NCBI GenBank assembly: GCA_006739055.1
Contig: AP019702.1
Coordinates: 1,054,501-1,118,500 of the forward strand
Source of the DNA: Allostella vacuolata
GTDB lineage: Bacteria > Pseudomonadota > Alphaproteobacteria > ATCC43930 > Allostellaceae
Direction of reading: 5' to 3'
Length of the DNA stretch: 64,000 bases
The notes under the pieces were generated by a model. It did no database searches and was not told the DNA's origin. It saw only the letters and a list, made by a program, of their open reading frames with translations. The position numbers and the translations under genes were made by a program. Every line of letters starts with the position of its first letter. Position 1 is the stretch's first letter. Shown here one piece after another: positions 46,178 through 54,411 of this stretch.

Positions 46178-46831
46178 ATGGCCGATACCCTGCTCTGGTC
46201 CATGGCGGACCGGACGCTCCATGGCGATGCCGGGCGCTTCGACCCCTGGGCGCTCGCCTGGCAGCCGGCCCCGGCGCCGGCCGATGCCGCGCCCGTGTCC
46301 GCGCTGGACGGCCTGCGCCATGTGCTGCGCGGCGCTTCGTCGGGGGTGGGGGTGCGCCGGGTCCCGGTCGGGGTCATCGGGCCGCGCGAAGCGACCGACG
46401 CGCAGCTCGACCTGGCGGAGCGGCTGGGTGCCGGCCTCGGCGAAACCGGCCTGCAACTGCTGTGCGGCGGCCGCGGCGGCGTCATGGAGGCGGCCTGCAA
46501 GGGCAACCTGCAGGCCGGCGGCAGCCCGATCGGCCTCCTGCCCGACACCGAATGGACCGCCGCCAACCCCTATGTCGCCATCCCCATCGCGACCGGCATC
46601 GGCCAGGCGCGCAACGCGCTGATCGCGCGCGCCTGCCTCGTCCTGGTCGCGGTCGGCGGCGGCTACGGCACCCTGTCCGAGATGGCCTTCGGCCTGCATT
46701 TCGATCGCCTCGTGCTGACGCTCGACCGCGCCCCGGCTGTCGACGGCGCGATCGCCTGCGCCTCGGTCGGCGAGGTGCTGGAGAGGATCGCCCGGCATCT
46801 GCTGCGGGACGGGTTGCGCTCGGTGTCATAA
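46178..46831 (+). CDS. SLOG/LOG-superfamily protein (TIGR00725-like)
   Basis: A 217-aa Rossmann-type protein related to LOG phosphoribohydrolases and DprA. It has a variable N-terminus (1-60), the VGVIGPREA start of the nucleotide-binding fold, a GGRGGVMEAACKGNLQAGG loop, and the VAVGGGYGTLSEMAFGL region that corresponds to the PGGxGTxxE active-site motif of LOG proteins, with the Glu conserved. It may hydrolyse or sense a nucleotide or nucleotide-sugar. The ATG at 46178 follows GGGAGGAAGAGG. Located between DeoR and an ABC importer, so it may help regulate or process the imported compound (inference). Confidence 0.78.
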   Translation: MADTLLWSMADRTLHGDAGRFDPWALAWQPAPAPADAAPVSALDGLRHVLRGASSGVGVRRVPVGVIGPREATDAQLDLAERLGAGLGETGLQLLCGGRGGVMEAACKGNLQAGGSPIGLLPDTEWTAANPYVAIPIATGIGQARNALIARACLVLVAVGGGYGTLSEMAFGLHFDRLVLTLDRAPAVDGAIACASVGEVLERIARHLLRDGLRSVS

Positions 46832-46907
46832 AACGATCATCACCTGGCCCTATGGTCGATTTCGGTCGGACCGGGGGAGCGGTGGCGGAACGTGCGGCGG
46901 AGAGGAC

Positions 46908-47678
46908 ATGGCGGTCGTCACCATTCTGTACCTGCTCTTCCTGGTCGCCCCCATGGCGCTGCTGCTGGTGGGCTCGTTCGGGCAGAGCTGGAGCAACACG
47001 CTGCTGCCGACCGGCTTCACCGGCCGCTGGTATGTCGAGGTCGCGACCGATCCCAGCTTTCGCCGCGCCTTCGTCACCAGCCTGCAGGTGGTCGGCCTCA
47101 CCTGCCTGCTGAACGTGCTGATCGGCCTGCCGCTCGCCTATGCGATCCAGTCGGCGGCCCGCAACGGGGTGCGCATCGCCGCCCGGCTGCTGACGCTGCT
47201 GCCGATCGCGGTGCCGGACCTGGTGCTGGCGTTCGGCTTCATCCTCGCCTTCTCGTCGGACACCCTGCCCTGGCTCGGCAGCTTCTGGCTGCTGGTGGCG
47301 GGCCACGTCGTCCTGACCCTGCCCTACACGGTCAACACGCTCGCCGCCGACATGCAGCAGCTGCGCCTGGCGGAGTTCGAGCAGGCGGCGGCGACGCTGG
47401 GCGCACCCTTCGCCGCGCGCTTCCGCGACATCGTCCTGCCGATGGTCGCGACCAGCCTGCTCTCGGCGATGCTGACGGTGGCCGCACTCTCGATCGGCGA
47501 GTTCCAGCTCTCCAACCTGATCGCGGGCTTCCTGTCGCGGACCTATCCCGTGGTGCTGCTGCAGGCCTTCTACGGCGCGACCGGGCTCGCCTGCGCGGCC
47601 ACCGTCGTCCTGCTGGTGCTGGCCGTCACCGCCTCGGTCCTGAGCAGCGCCACGGCGCGGCTGGCACGGTCGGCATGA
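46908..47678 (+). CDS. ABC transporter permease (PotC/Fe(III)-type)
   Basis: A 256-aa permease with six helices and an EAA loop (EFEQAAATLGAPFAARFRDIVLPM). It is of the class found in spermidine/putrescine, 2-aminoethylphosphonate and ferric iron importers. It has a good GGAGAGGAC ribosome site and is coupled by ATGA to the ATPase gene. The second permease of this importer is the last gene of the cluster, after the binding protein. Confidence 0.88.
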   Translation: MAVVTILYLLFLVAPMALLLVGSFGQSWSNTLLPTGFTGRWYVEVATDPSFRRAFVTSLQVVGLTCLLNVLIGLPLAYAIQSAARNGVRIAARLLTLLPIAVPDLVLAFGFILAFSSDTLPWLGSFWLLVAGHVVLTLPYTVNTLAADMQQLRLAEFEQAAATLGAPFAARFRDIVLPMVATSLLSAMLTVAALSIGEFQLSNLIAGFLSRTYPVVLLQAFYGATGLACAATVVLLVLAVTASVLSSATARLARSA

Positions 47679-48736
47679 CCCGGAGCCTTGCCTATGCCGG
47701 CGTCAGCTATCGCTATCCCGGCAGCGATGCCGGCATCTTCGACATCGACCTGGAGATCGCCGAGGGCGAACTGGTCGCGGTGATCGGCGCGTCGGGCTCC
47801 GGCAAGACGACACTGCTGAAGCTGCTGGCCGGCTTCGCCCGGCCCGACCGCGGCACCATCCGCATCAACGGCGAAGATGTGACCGGGCAGATGCCGGAGG
47901 CGCGGCGGCTCGGGGTCGTCTTCCAGTCCTATGCGCTCTTCCCGCACATGAGCGCGCTCGACAACGTCGCCTATCCCTTGAAGGTCCGCGGGATCGCCCG
48001 GGCCGAGCGCAGGCGCCAGGCGGCCGACGCGCTGGCGCGGGTCGGCCTGGCGGAGCGCTCGGGCCACCAGCCGGCGATGCTGTCGGGCGGGCAGCAGCAG
48101 CGGGTGGCACTCGCCCGGGCGCTGGTCTTCCGGCCGCACGGGCTGCTGCTCGACGAGCCCCTGTCGGCGCTCGACCCGGGCTTGCGGGTCGAGATGCGCG
48201 ACGAGATCCTGCGGGTCCAGCGCGACGCCGGCATCGCCACCCTCCTCGTCACCCACGACCAGGAGGAGGCGCTGTCGATCGCCGACCGGGTCTGCGTCAT
48301 GCGCCAGGGCCGCCTGATCCAGGTGGCGACGCCGCACCAGCTCTACGACCAGCCGGCCGATGCCGAGGTCGCGGCCTTCGTCGGCCAGTCGAACCTGTGG
48401 CCCGGCACGGTCGCGGCGGCGGGCCGGGTGGCGACGGCGATCGGCGACATCCCCTGCGACACCGCCGGCCATGCGCCGGGTGCCGCCGTCACCGTGCTGG
48501 TGCGGCCGGAGCGGGTGCTGCCGGTGGGGGAAGCCGGCGCGGCGCCGGGCGTCTTCGCCGGCCGCGTCGTCAGCGACCGCTTCCTCGGCCCCGTGCGCCG
48601 CATCGACCTGGCGGTCGGCGATGGTGTCGTGCGGCTCGAGACCCATTCCCAGGAAACCGTCGCGGCGGTGCGGATCCCGCCCGCCGCGGTCCGGCTGCTG
48701 CCTCGCGAGACTGCCCCCACCGGAGGAAGGACGTGA
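47675..48736 (+). CDS. ABC transporter ATPase (PotA/FbpC type)
   Basis: A 353-aa ATPase with Walker A GASGSGKT (about 38-45), FQSYALFPHMSALDNVAYPL Q-loop region, LSGGQQQR signature, LLLDEPLSALD Walker B and a C-terminal TOBE-like regulatory domain (about 240-350). This domain layout is typical of PotA, FbpC and CysA-like ATPases. It couples to the permease gene upstream and is followed two bases later by the binding-protein gene. Confidence 0.92.
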   Translation: MTRSLAYAGVSYRYPGSDAGIFDIDLEIAEGELVAVIGASGSGKTTLLKLLAGFARPDRGTIRINGEDVTGQMPEARRLGVVFQSYALFPHMSALDNVAYPLKVRGIARAERRRQAADALARVGLAERSGHQPAMLSGGQQQRVALARALVFRPHGLLLDEPLSALDPGLRVEMRDEILRVQRDAGIATLLVTHDQEEALSIADRVCVMRQGRLIQVATPHQLYDQPADAEVAAFVGQSNLWPGTVAAAGRVATAIGDIPCDTAGHAPGAAVTVLVRPERVLPVGEAGAAPGVFAGRVVSDRFLGPVRRIDLAVGDGVVRLETHSQETVAAVRIPPAAVRLLPRETAPTGGRT

Positions 48737-48738
48737 CC

Positions 48739-49818
48739 ATGAGAAAGCGGATGTTCGGACCTGCTGTCGCTGCCGCGCTCGCCCTGTCGGCGGCCGTGGC
48801 GCCCGCCCAGGCGTTCGAGGGCGCCGAGCTCTATGCCGGCGAGCGCGCCCTCTACCAGGCCGCGCAGAAGGAGGGCATCGTCGTCTCCTTCGACACCGGC
48901 CCGACCTGGGCCAACTGGGCCGCCCAGTTCAAGGCGTTCCAGAAGCGCTATCCCGGGATCGAGATGGTCTACAACGACCTCGGCTCGGCGGCGACCGTGG
49001 TGGCGCTGGACAAGGCGCGCAACCGCCCGCAGGCGGACACGGCCTACTACTTCGCGGCCTCGGCGCTGGACGCCGCGGCCAAGGGGCTGGTGGCCGATTT
49101 CGAGCCGGTCAACTTCGACAAGCTGCCCAAGGCCTTCCGCCACGACACCGGGCAGTGGTTCACCATCCACACCCTCAACGTCGCCTTCCTGGTCAACACC
49201 AAGCTGGTCAAGACGGTGCCGGCCAGCTGGGCCGACCTGCTGAAGCCCGACTACAAGAACGCCGTCGTCTACCAGGACCCGCGCTCGACGGGCCAGGGCC
49301 AGGTGGTGGCCTTCGCCGCCGCCTTCGCCAATGGCGGCGACATGGACAACGTCGCCCCCGGCATCGACTATCTGGGCCGGCTCTCCAAGGCCGGCAACGT
49401 GCTGCGCACCGTCGGCACCACGCCCTACGCCCAGTTCCTCAAGGGCGAGATCCCGATCTGGATCGGCTACGAGAATGACGGGCTGAAGGCCAAGTTCCTG
49501 GACGGCATGGGCGACAGCATCCAGGTCGTGATGCCCAAGGAGGCCTCGGCCGCCGCCCCCTACGCGATCAGCCTGGTCAAGGGGGCGCGCAACCCCAACG
49601 CCGGCAAGCTCTGGCTCAACTTCATCATGACCGAGACGGGGCAGGGGATCTTCGCCGAGGGCTTCGTGCGCCCGGCCGTGCCGGGCGTGAAGCTGCCCGA
49701 CAGCGTCGCCGACAAGTTGCCGCCGGCCCCGCAGCTGAAGCCGGTCGACATCGCCAAGGCGACCGCCAAGAAGGCGGAGATCGACGCCGGCTGGGCCAAG
49801 GCCGTCCTCGGCCGCTGA
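48739..49818 (+). CDS. ABC transporter substrate-binding protein (Fe/spermidine-type, cluster D)
   Basis: A 359-aa periplasmic receptor. It has a Sec leader (1-25, ending AQA), then GAELYAGERALYQAAQKEG, a typical start for SBPs of the AfuA/FbpA or PotD-like groups. No obvious iron-binding Tyr pair was established, so ligand class (iron, polyamine, phosphonate) is open. Strong GGAGGAAGG ribosome site. It is followed by a 14-bp perfect hairpin and then by the second permease. Confidence 0.88.
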   Translation: MRKRMFGPAVAAALALSAAVAPAQAFEGAELYAGERALYQAAQKEGIVVSFDTGPTWANWAAQFKAFQKRYPGIEMVYNDLGSAATVVALDKARNRPQADTAYYFAASALDAAAKGLVADFEPVNFDKLPKAFRHDTGQWFTIHTLNVAFLVNTKLVKTVPASWADLLKPDYKNAVVYQDPRSTGQGQVVAFAAAFANGGDMDNVAPGIDYLGRLSKAGNVLRTVGTTPYAQFLKGEIPIWIGYENDGLKAKFLDGMGDSIQVVMPKEASAAAPYAISLVKGARNPNAGKLWLNFIMTETGQGIFAEGFVRPAVPGVKLPDSVADKLPPAPQLKPVDIAKATAKKAEIDAGWAKAVLGR

Positions 49819-49826
49819 CGGACCAG

Positions 49827-49860
49827 GGGATGCCGGGCGGCCTCGTCCGCCCGGCATCCC
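49827..49860 (+). promoter_or_regulatory. 14-bp perfect intercistronic hairpin after the SBP gene
   Basis: GGGATGCCGGGCGG and CCGCCCGGCATCCC flank a CCTCGT loop directly after the SBP stop and before the permease start at 49874. It is the longest perfect stem noticed in the window. Likely role: 3' protection of the abundant SBP message or partial termination. Confidence 0.55.
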
Positions 49861-49873
49861 GCCGGCCATCCCG

Positions 49874-50701
49874 ATGACGCCGCGCATGCCCGCCCCGCTG
49901 CTCCTGGCCTTCCTGCTGCCGGGCGCGGTGGTGTTCGCGCTCTTCTTCCTGCTGCCGCTGACCCTGATCCTGGCCGAGGCCGGGTCGGACGGCGGCGCGT
50001 CGTTCGCCGGCCTGCTGCACGACCCGGTCTTCTGGAACGGGCTCGCCGGCAGCCTGCTGCTCGGCACCGTGGCGCCGGCCTTCTCGCTGGCGGTCGGCTT
50101 CGTGCTGGCGATGGCGCTGGCCCGGATGACGCCCCGGCGGCGCACCGCGGCGCTCTTCGCCATCTCCCTGCCGCTCACCTTCTCGGGCCTGATCGTCGCC
50201 TACGGCTTCATCCTGGTGCTGGGCCGGGCGGGGTTCGTGACCCAGCTCCTGGCGATGGTCGGGTTCGATCCCGCCGTGGTCGGCGGCCTGATCTTCAGCC
50301 CGGCCGGGCTCGGCCTCGCCTATTCCTACTACCTCATCCCGCGGGTGGTGCTGATCGTCCTGCCCGCCTTGCGCAACTTCGACCCGGCCCAGCTGGCGGC
50401 CGCCCGTTCGCTCGGCGCCGGGGCCTTCCGCAGCGTGGTCGAGATCCTGCTGCCGCAGATCGTCCCCAGCCTGATGGCCGCCTACTGCCTGACGGCGGCG
50501 GTCGCCATCGGCGCCTACGGCACCGCGCTGGCATTGGTCGGGACCCAGGTCAACATCCTGCCGCTGCTGCTCTACAGCAAGATCTCCGAGACCGGCACCG
50601 ACCTGCCGAGTGCGGCTGCCATCTCGATCGTGCTCGTGGCACTGTGCAGCCTCGTCATCGTGCTGGGCGAGACCCTGTCGGCGCGGACGCGGCGCGCATA
50701 G
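49874..50701 (+). CDS. ABC transporter permease (PotB/Fe(III)-type)
   Basis: A 275-aa permease with six helices, an N-terminal LLLAFLLPGAVVFALFFLLPL helix and an EAA-type loop (QLAAARSLGAGAFRSVVEILLPQ). It is the second membrane subunit of the importer encoded just upstream. The gene order permease-ATPase-SBP-permease is a known variant for this class. It ends the plus-strand operon and converges with the AT-richer islet. Confidence 0.88.
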   Translation: MTPRMPAPLLLAFLLPGAVVFALFFLLPLTLILAEAGSDGGASFAGLLHDPVFWNGLAGSLLLGTVAPAFSLAVGFVLAMALARMTPRRRTAALFAISLPLTFSGLIVAYGFILVLGRAGFVTQLLAMVGFDPAVVGGLIFSPAGLGLAYSYYLIPRVVLIVLPALRNFDPAQLAAARSLGAGAFRSVVEILLPQIVPSLMAAYCLTAAVAIGAYGTALALVGTQVNILPLLLYSKISETGTDLPSAAAISIVLVALCSLVIVLGETLSARTRRA

Positions 50702-50712
50702 GGCAGCCCCAG

Positions 50713-51240
50713 TCAGGGATCCTTGCGATCGTGCCGCTCCAGGACCGCGAGCGTAACCATCCCGATGAGTACGGCCAACAGGACGATCGCCTCCGGCCAG
50801 GACAGGGCATTCCCCGGCCGGATGGTACCGAGACCTGGAACATTGAACTCAGGAAGGATCCGATGTGCTGCAATCGACGCCGCGGTGATGCCGGCGGCGG
50901 AAAGGCACGCCCTCTGCGCCCGATAGGCGGGATCGAGGCTGACGACGTACAGGAATATGAGGCCCCCGAGCATGCCGGCCGCGATCGCTCTCGACTGCCA
51001 CCCGACATCGCTGCCGTCGAGAAGGATCAAGATGCAGCCGGTCGCGAATGCGCCGGCGAGCAATGCGACGGCCCACCACGGGAGCCGGGGGCGCTGCCGA
51101 TGGCAAGACGGCCGGTGACCTGGCCTTTCGGTGCGCGAGCCTCTGGATATCGCCGCCCAGAAAGCCCGGACGATTCGAACCGCGCGGCCCCGCCGGCTGG
51201 TATCCCGGCCAGGGGGCGAGGCGTGCAGCTCGAACGGCAC
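50713..51240 (-). CDS. Small multi-pass membrane protein, unknown function
   Basis: A 175-aa protein I do not recognise. It starts at GTG 51240 after GGGAGCGGGAC. A long Arg/His-rich N-terminal tail (1-50) precedes a hydrophobic helix (about 54-74), a second (about 83-101), a weaker third (about 111-126) and a fourth (about 149-166), and it ends in a charged RHDRKDP tail. It lies 20 bp downstream of a 36-aa microprotein gene and 180 bp from an HTH-TPR regulator, all on the same strand. Base composition is less GC-biased than the neighbours, pointing to acquisition. Confidence 0.55.
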   Translation of the reverse strand: MPFELHASPPGRDTSRRGRAVRIVRAFWAAISRGSRTERPGHRPSCHRQRPRLPWWAVALLAGAFATGCILILLDGSDVGWQSRAIAAGMLGGLIFLYVVSLDPAYRAQRACLSAAGITAASIAAHRILPEFNVPGLGTIRPGNALSWPEAIVLLAVLIGMVTLAVLERHDRKDP

Positions 51241-51260
51241 GTCCCGCTCCCGGCCCTTCG

Positions 51261-51371
51261 TTACCGGACCCGATGGATCGGCCAGTCCTGGCGGGCGGCC
51301 TCTGCCCCGCTCATGCCGATGGCAACCGCGGCGGCCAGGAGGGCGATTGCCAGGAATACGGTTCGGAACAT
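51261..51371 (-). CDS. 36-aa secreted or membrane microprotein
   Basis: A short open frame from ATG 51371 with a good GAAGGGAG ribosome site and a consensus-like promoter directly upstream. The peptide is a single hydrophobic helix (FRTVFLAIALLAAAVAIG, about 2-19) followed by SGAEAARQDWPIHRVR. It looks like a signal peptide with a possible cleavage near AEA, leaving a short basic peptide, or a single-pass microprotein. It is followed 20 bp later by the membrane protein gene. No family is recognised. The promoter and ribosome-site quality are the main support. Confidence 0.5.
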   Translation of the reverse strand: MFRTVFLAIALLAAAVAIGMSGAEAARQDWPIHRVR

Positions 51372-51397
51372 GAATGTCTCCCTTCAGAGAGCCGCAC

Positions 51398-51425
51398 TAT
51401 ATAGGGTCGACATATTAAATGTCAA
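51398..51425 (-). promoter_or_regulatory. Sigma70-like promoter with internal palindrome for the microprotein gene
   Basis: On the minus strand TTGACA (51420-51425) and TATATA (51398-51403) are 16 bp apart (or TATAGT at 18 bp). The palindrome GACAT-ATTAA-ATGTC (51409-51423) overlaps the -35 box and spacer, a classic repressor position. The -35 overlaps the stop codon of the HTH-TPR gene. Confidence 0.6.
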
Positions 51426-52354
51426 TTCGGGCTGCGATTGGTCATTGAGCGCAGCATTTCGTGAAGCCAGTCGATCAGTTCCCGCCATTGCGGTTGCTCC
51501 CGTGCCCACCGAAGGTCCAGGTCATCCGTGGCCCGCCGGAGCATTTCCTGAATCGCGGACGGTGGAAAATGAAACTTCGCGGCGCCCTGTATCCGCCCGA
51601 TCCAGGTCGACAGGCGATATCCATCGGTCGAAGCGTCGGCCGCGCACAAGGCATTATAGTATACGTAGAAGAACTCGGGCGCATGGAGGGCGATAGCGTC
51701 GTAGCGTGCAAACGCCTCCTGATACCGGCCCCGCCGCCAGTAGGCATTTCCGATCATCATGTCGAGGCTGAGAAGAAAGAACTTCGGCGATGTCCGCCGG
51801 TTGGCGATGTTCAGTGCCTGCTCCCACAACTCGCGTGCTTCGTCGTAGCGTGCCAAGTAGTAAAGAGAGAGCGCAAAGCTGTTCAGCAAATACGGCTTTG
51901 TATCCGCGGGGACTTGGCTCAGGCCGCCCCCGGAGGAGCCATCTCCCCAATATTCCAGCGCGGCCGCCGCCTCTGGCCAGCGCCGTTGCTCGATGAGACG
52001 GCGGGCCCTGGCGTAGTAGGTCGGGATCGGGATTGCCGGCATCGGCGCATTGAGTTCCGTGTGCGGGATCAGCGACTGGCGTGCCTCTCGCTGCCGCCGA
52101 GCTTCCTCGCCGCGGTCGGCCAGTTCCTGGGGATCGATGAGGAGCGCAAGCATCCCCTTCTCGATCATCTGCAGGAGAATCGCGGCCTGCTTCGGATGCG
52201 GGACGCGCTCGCGGGAGCGCCACCGCTTGACCGTCCGCGCATTAGAATCGACCCGGGATGCCACCTCTTCGTCGCGGATCACCTGAAAGTCGGTGAAGAA
52301 GCGATCGCGAATCCGGCGCCGGCCGTCTTCCGAATCGACGTCCATGCCGTCCAT
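51422..52354 (-). CDS. HTH-TPR transcriptional regulator
   Basis: A 310-aa protein with an N-terminal helix-turn-helix (about 28-62; DEEVASRVDSNARTVKRWRS is a typical recognition region) and a helical C-terminal part (about 110-260) made of TPR-like units, including WPEAAAALEYWGDG, YDEARELWEQALNIA and YQEAFARYDAIALHAP. Regulators of this plan often sense peptides or partner proteins through the TPR part. Codon and base usage are more AT-rich than in the flanking transporters. It sits upstream of the microprotein and membrane protein genes. Related palindromes precede it and them, so it probably controls both. Confidence 0.7.
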   Translation of the reverse strand: MDGMDVDSEDGRRRIRDRFFTDFQVIRDEEVASRVDSNARTVKRWRSRERVPHPKQAAILLQMIEKGMLALLIDPQELADRGEEARRQREARQSLIPHTELNAPMPAIPIPTYYARARRLIEQRRWPEAAAALEYWGDGSSGGGLSQVPADTKPYLLNSFALSLYYLARYDEARELWEQALNIANRRTSPKFFLLSLDMMIGNAYWRRGRYQEAFARYDAIALHAPEFFYVYYNALCAADASTDGYRLSTWIGRIQGAAKFHFPPSAIQEMLRRATDDLDLRWAREQPQWRELIDWLHEMLRSMTNRSPN

Positions 52355-52420
52355 TCGACCTTCTCCTCCTAGCTCGGAGAAAATCAGTGTGACCGTTTAT
52401 ATGCCCAATGAAAAGCCCTA

Positions 52421-52451
52421 TCGGACATATTTAAGGGTCCGACTGTGTCAA
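52421..52451 (-). promoter_or_regulatory. Promoter/operator region of the HTH-TPR gene
   Basis: On the minus strand TTGACA (52446-52451) lies inside the 3' end of the upstream ABC ATPase gene. Just downstream is the inverted repeat TCGGAC-N10-GTCCGA (52421-52442). The spacer includes TTAAATATGTCCGA, closely matching TTAATATGTCGA at the microprotein promoter. The -10 box is weak (TATGTC at 16 bp). Confidence 0.45.
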
Positions 52452-53431
52452 GCCAGATGGCACGCCGCCCGCTGGCCGGGGCCGATCTCGCGCAAGCGCG
52501 GCACCTCGACCCGGCAGCGGGCCTCGGCGATCGGGCAGCGGTCGGCGAAGGCGCAGCCGGGGGGCAGGCGGGTCTGGCTCGGCACGCCACCCGGCAGGCG
52601 GGCGCGGCGGCGCCGGCGGTTGGCGACGGCGGCGCTGGGCACGGCCTGGCGCAGGGCCTGGGTGTAGGGGTGGGCCGGGCGCTCGAACAGGAGCGAGGCC
52701 GGCCCCTCCTCGACGATGCGGCCGAGATACATGACCGCCACCTGCCGGCAGACATAGTCGACCACCGCCAGGTCGTGGCTGATCAGCATGTAGGCCAGCC
52801 CGTACTGCTCCTGCAGGTCGCGCAGCAGGTTCAGCACCTGGGCCTGGACCGAGACGTCGAGGGCGGAGACCGGCTCGTCCAGCACGATCAGCGCCGGCCG
52901 GGTGACGAGCGCGCGGGCGATGGCGATGCGCTGGCGCTGCCCGCCCGAGAACTCGTGCGGATACTTGTCGAGGTCGGCCGGGCGCATGCCGACCGCGCGC
53001 AGCACCTCCTCGACCCGCTGGCGGCGGTCGGCCGGCTTCTCCAGCGCGTCGATCGGCTCGGCGACGATGCGGCCCACCGTGTGGCGGGGGTTGAGCGATC
53101 CGTAGGGGTCCTGGAAGACCATCTGGAAGGCGCGGCGCAGGAGCTTCAGCGCCGGCCCGGATGCCTGGGCCAGGTCCTGGCCGCGGATCTCGACGCGACC
53201 CTCGCTCGGCGGCTCCAGCCCCATGGCGAGCCGCGCCAGGGTGGACTTGCCGCAGCCGGACTCCCCGACGATGCCGAGGCTGCCGCGCTCCGGGATCGCA
53301 ATGTCGACGCCGTTGACCGCGTGGACGCTGTCGCGCGGGCCGAACAGGGCCCGCCGCGGCAGCAGGTAGCGGCGGTGGAGGCCGGTCGTGCGCAGCACCG
53401 GCGCAGCCAGGCTCTCCTCGGGCGGCATCAT
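52448..53431 (-). CDS. Oligopeptide-type ABC transporter ATPase (OppF/DppF)
   Basis: A 327-aa ATPase with Walker [24 protein letters not shown]-loop, FSGGQRQR signature, LIVLDEP Walker B and the Cys tail (PPGCAFADRCPIAEARC). The start ATG at 53431 overlaps the upstream OppD stop (ATGA). It is the last gene of the third Opp-type operon and is followed by the promoter of the HTH-TPR gene. Confidence 0.93.
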   Translation of the reverse strand: MMPPEESLAAPVLRTTGLHRRYLLPRRALFGPRDSVHAVNGVDIAIPERGSLGIVGESGCGKSTLARLAMGLEPPSEGRVEIRGQDLAQASGPALKLLRRAFQMVFQDPYGSLNPRHTVGRIVAEPIDALEKPADRRQRVEEVLRAVGMRPADLDKYPHEFSGGQRQRIAIARALVTRPALIVLDEPVSALDVSVQAQVLNLLRDLQEQYGLAYMLISHDLAVVDYVCRQVAVMYLGRIVEEGPASLLFERPAHPYTQALRQAVPSAAVANRRRRRARLPGGVPSQTRLPPGCAFADRCPIAEARCRVEVPRLREIGPGQRAACHLA

Positions 53432-54411
53432 CGGATGCTCCGGTTGCGGGCCTCTTCGAGGCGGATGCAGCGTGCCCGATGGCCGCGGGCGACGGCAAGG
53501 GGCGGCGGCGGCGCGGCGCGGCAGGCGCCGGCCGCGATCGGGCAGCGGTCGACGAAGGTGCAGGCGTCGGGCAGGTCGGCCAGGTCCGGCACGGTGCCGG
53601 GGATCGGCTCCAGCCGGGCGCCGCGGGCGAGCCCGATCTGCGGCAGGGCGGCGAACAGGCCCTGGCTGTAGGGGTGGGCGCGATAGTCGAACAGGGCCTC
53701 GCTCGACGCCTCCTCGACCCCGGCGCCGCCATACATGACGATCACCCGGTCGACCGTCTCGGCGATCACGCCCAGGTCGTGGGTGATCAGGATCAGCGCC
53801 ATGCCGCGCTCGTCCACCAGCTCGATGACGAGGTCGAGAATCTGGCCCTGGATGGTGACGTCGAGTGCCGTGGTCGGCTCGTCGGCGATCAGCAGGTCGG
53901 GTCCGCAGGCGAGCGCCATGGCGATCATCGCCCGCTGCCGCTGCCCGCCCGACAGCATGTGGGGATGGGCGTGGGCGCGCTGGGCGGCGTTCGGCAGGCC
54001 GACCCGGTCGAGCAGGCGGACCGCCTCGCGCTCGGCCTCGGCGCGGCCGACGCGGCGATGCAGGCGGAGCGGCTCGGACACCTGCCGGCCGATCGGCTGC
54101 AGCGGGTTGAGCGCCGTCATCGGCTCCTGGAAGATCATCGCCATGCGGTTGCCGCGGATGCGGCACAGGTCGGCCTCGTCGAGCGTCAGCAGGTCCTCGC
54201 CGTCGAGCGCGATGCGGCCGGCGACGCGCGCGCCCTCCGGCTGCAGCCCCATCAGGGCCAGCGCCGTCATCGACTTGCCGCAGCCGGATTCGCCGACCAG
54301 GCCCAGCGTCTGGCCGCGATCGAGCGCGAAGCTGAGGTCGCGCACCGCCCGCGCCCAGCCGCGCCGGGTCGGCAGGGAGACGGTCAGGTCTTCGACCGCG
54401 AGCAGGGTCAT
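53428..54411 (-). CDS. Oligopeptide-type ABC transporter ATPase (OppD/DppD)
   Basis: A 327-aa ATPase with Walker A GESGCGKS (about 41-48), [23 protein letters not shown] signature, LLIADEP Walker B and the OppD Cys tail ([16 protein letters not shown]). It overlaps the DppC gene upstream and OppF downstream by ATGA. Part of the third complete Opp-type importer in the window. Confidence 0.93.
   Translation of the reverse strand: MTLLAVEDLTVSLPTRRGWARAVRDLSFALDRGQTLGLVGESGCGKSMTALALMGLQPEGARVAGRIALDGEDLLTLDEADLCRIRGNRMAMIFQEPMTALNPLQPIGRQVSEPLRLHRRVGRAEAEREAVRLLDRVGLPNAAQRAHAHPHMLSGGQRQRAMIAMALACGPDLLIADEPTTALDVTIQGQILDLVIELVDERGMALILITHDLGVIAETVDRVIVMYGGAGVEEASSEALFDYRAHPYSQGLFAALPQIGLARGARLEPIPGTVPDLADLPDACTFVDRCPIAAGACRAAPPPPLAVARGHRARCIRLEEARNRSIR

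Noticed and set aside
51461-52372. Plus-strand frame opposite the HTH-TPR gene
   Set aside because: The minus frame has a recognisable HTH and TPR pattern plus a promoter; the plus frame has no motifs.
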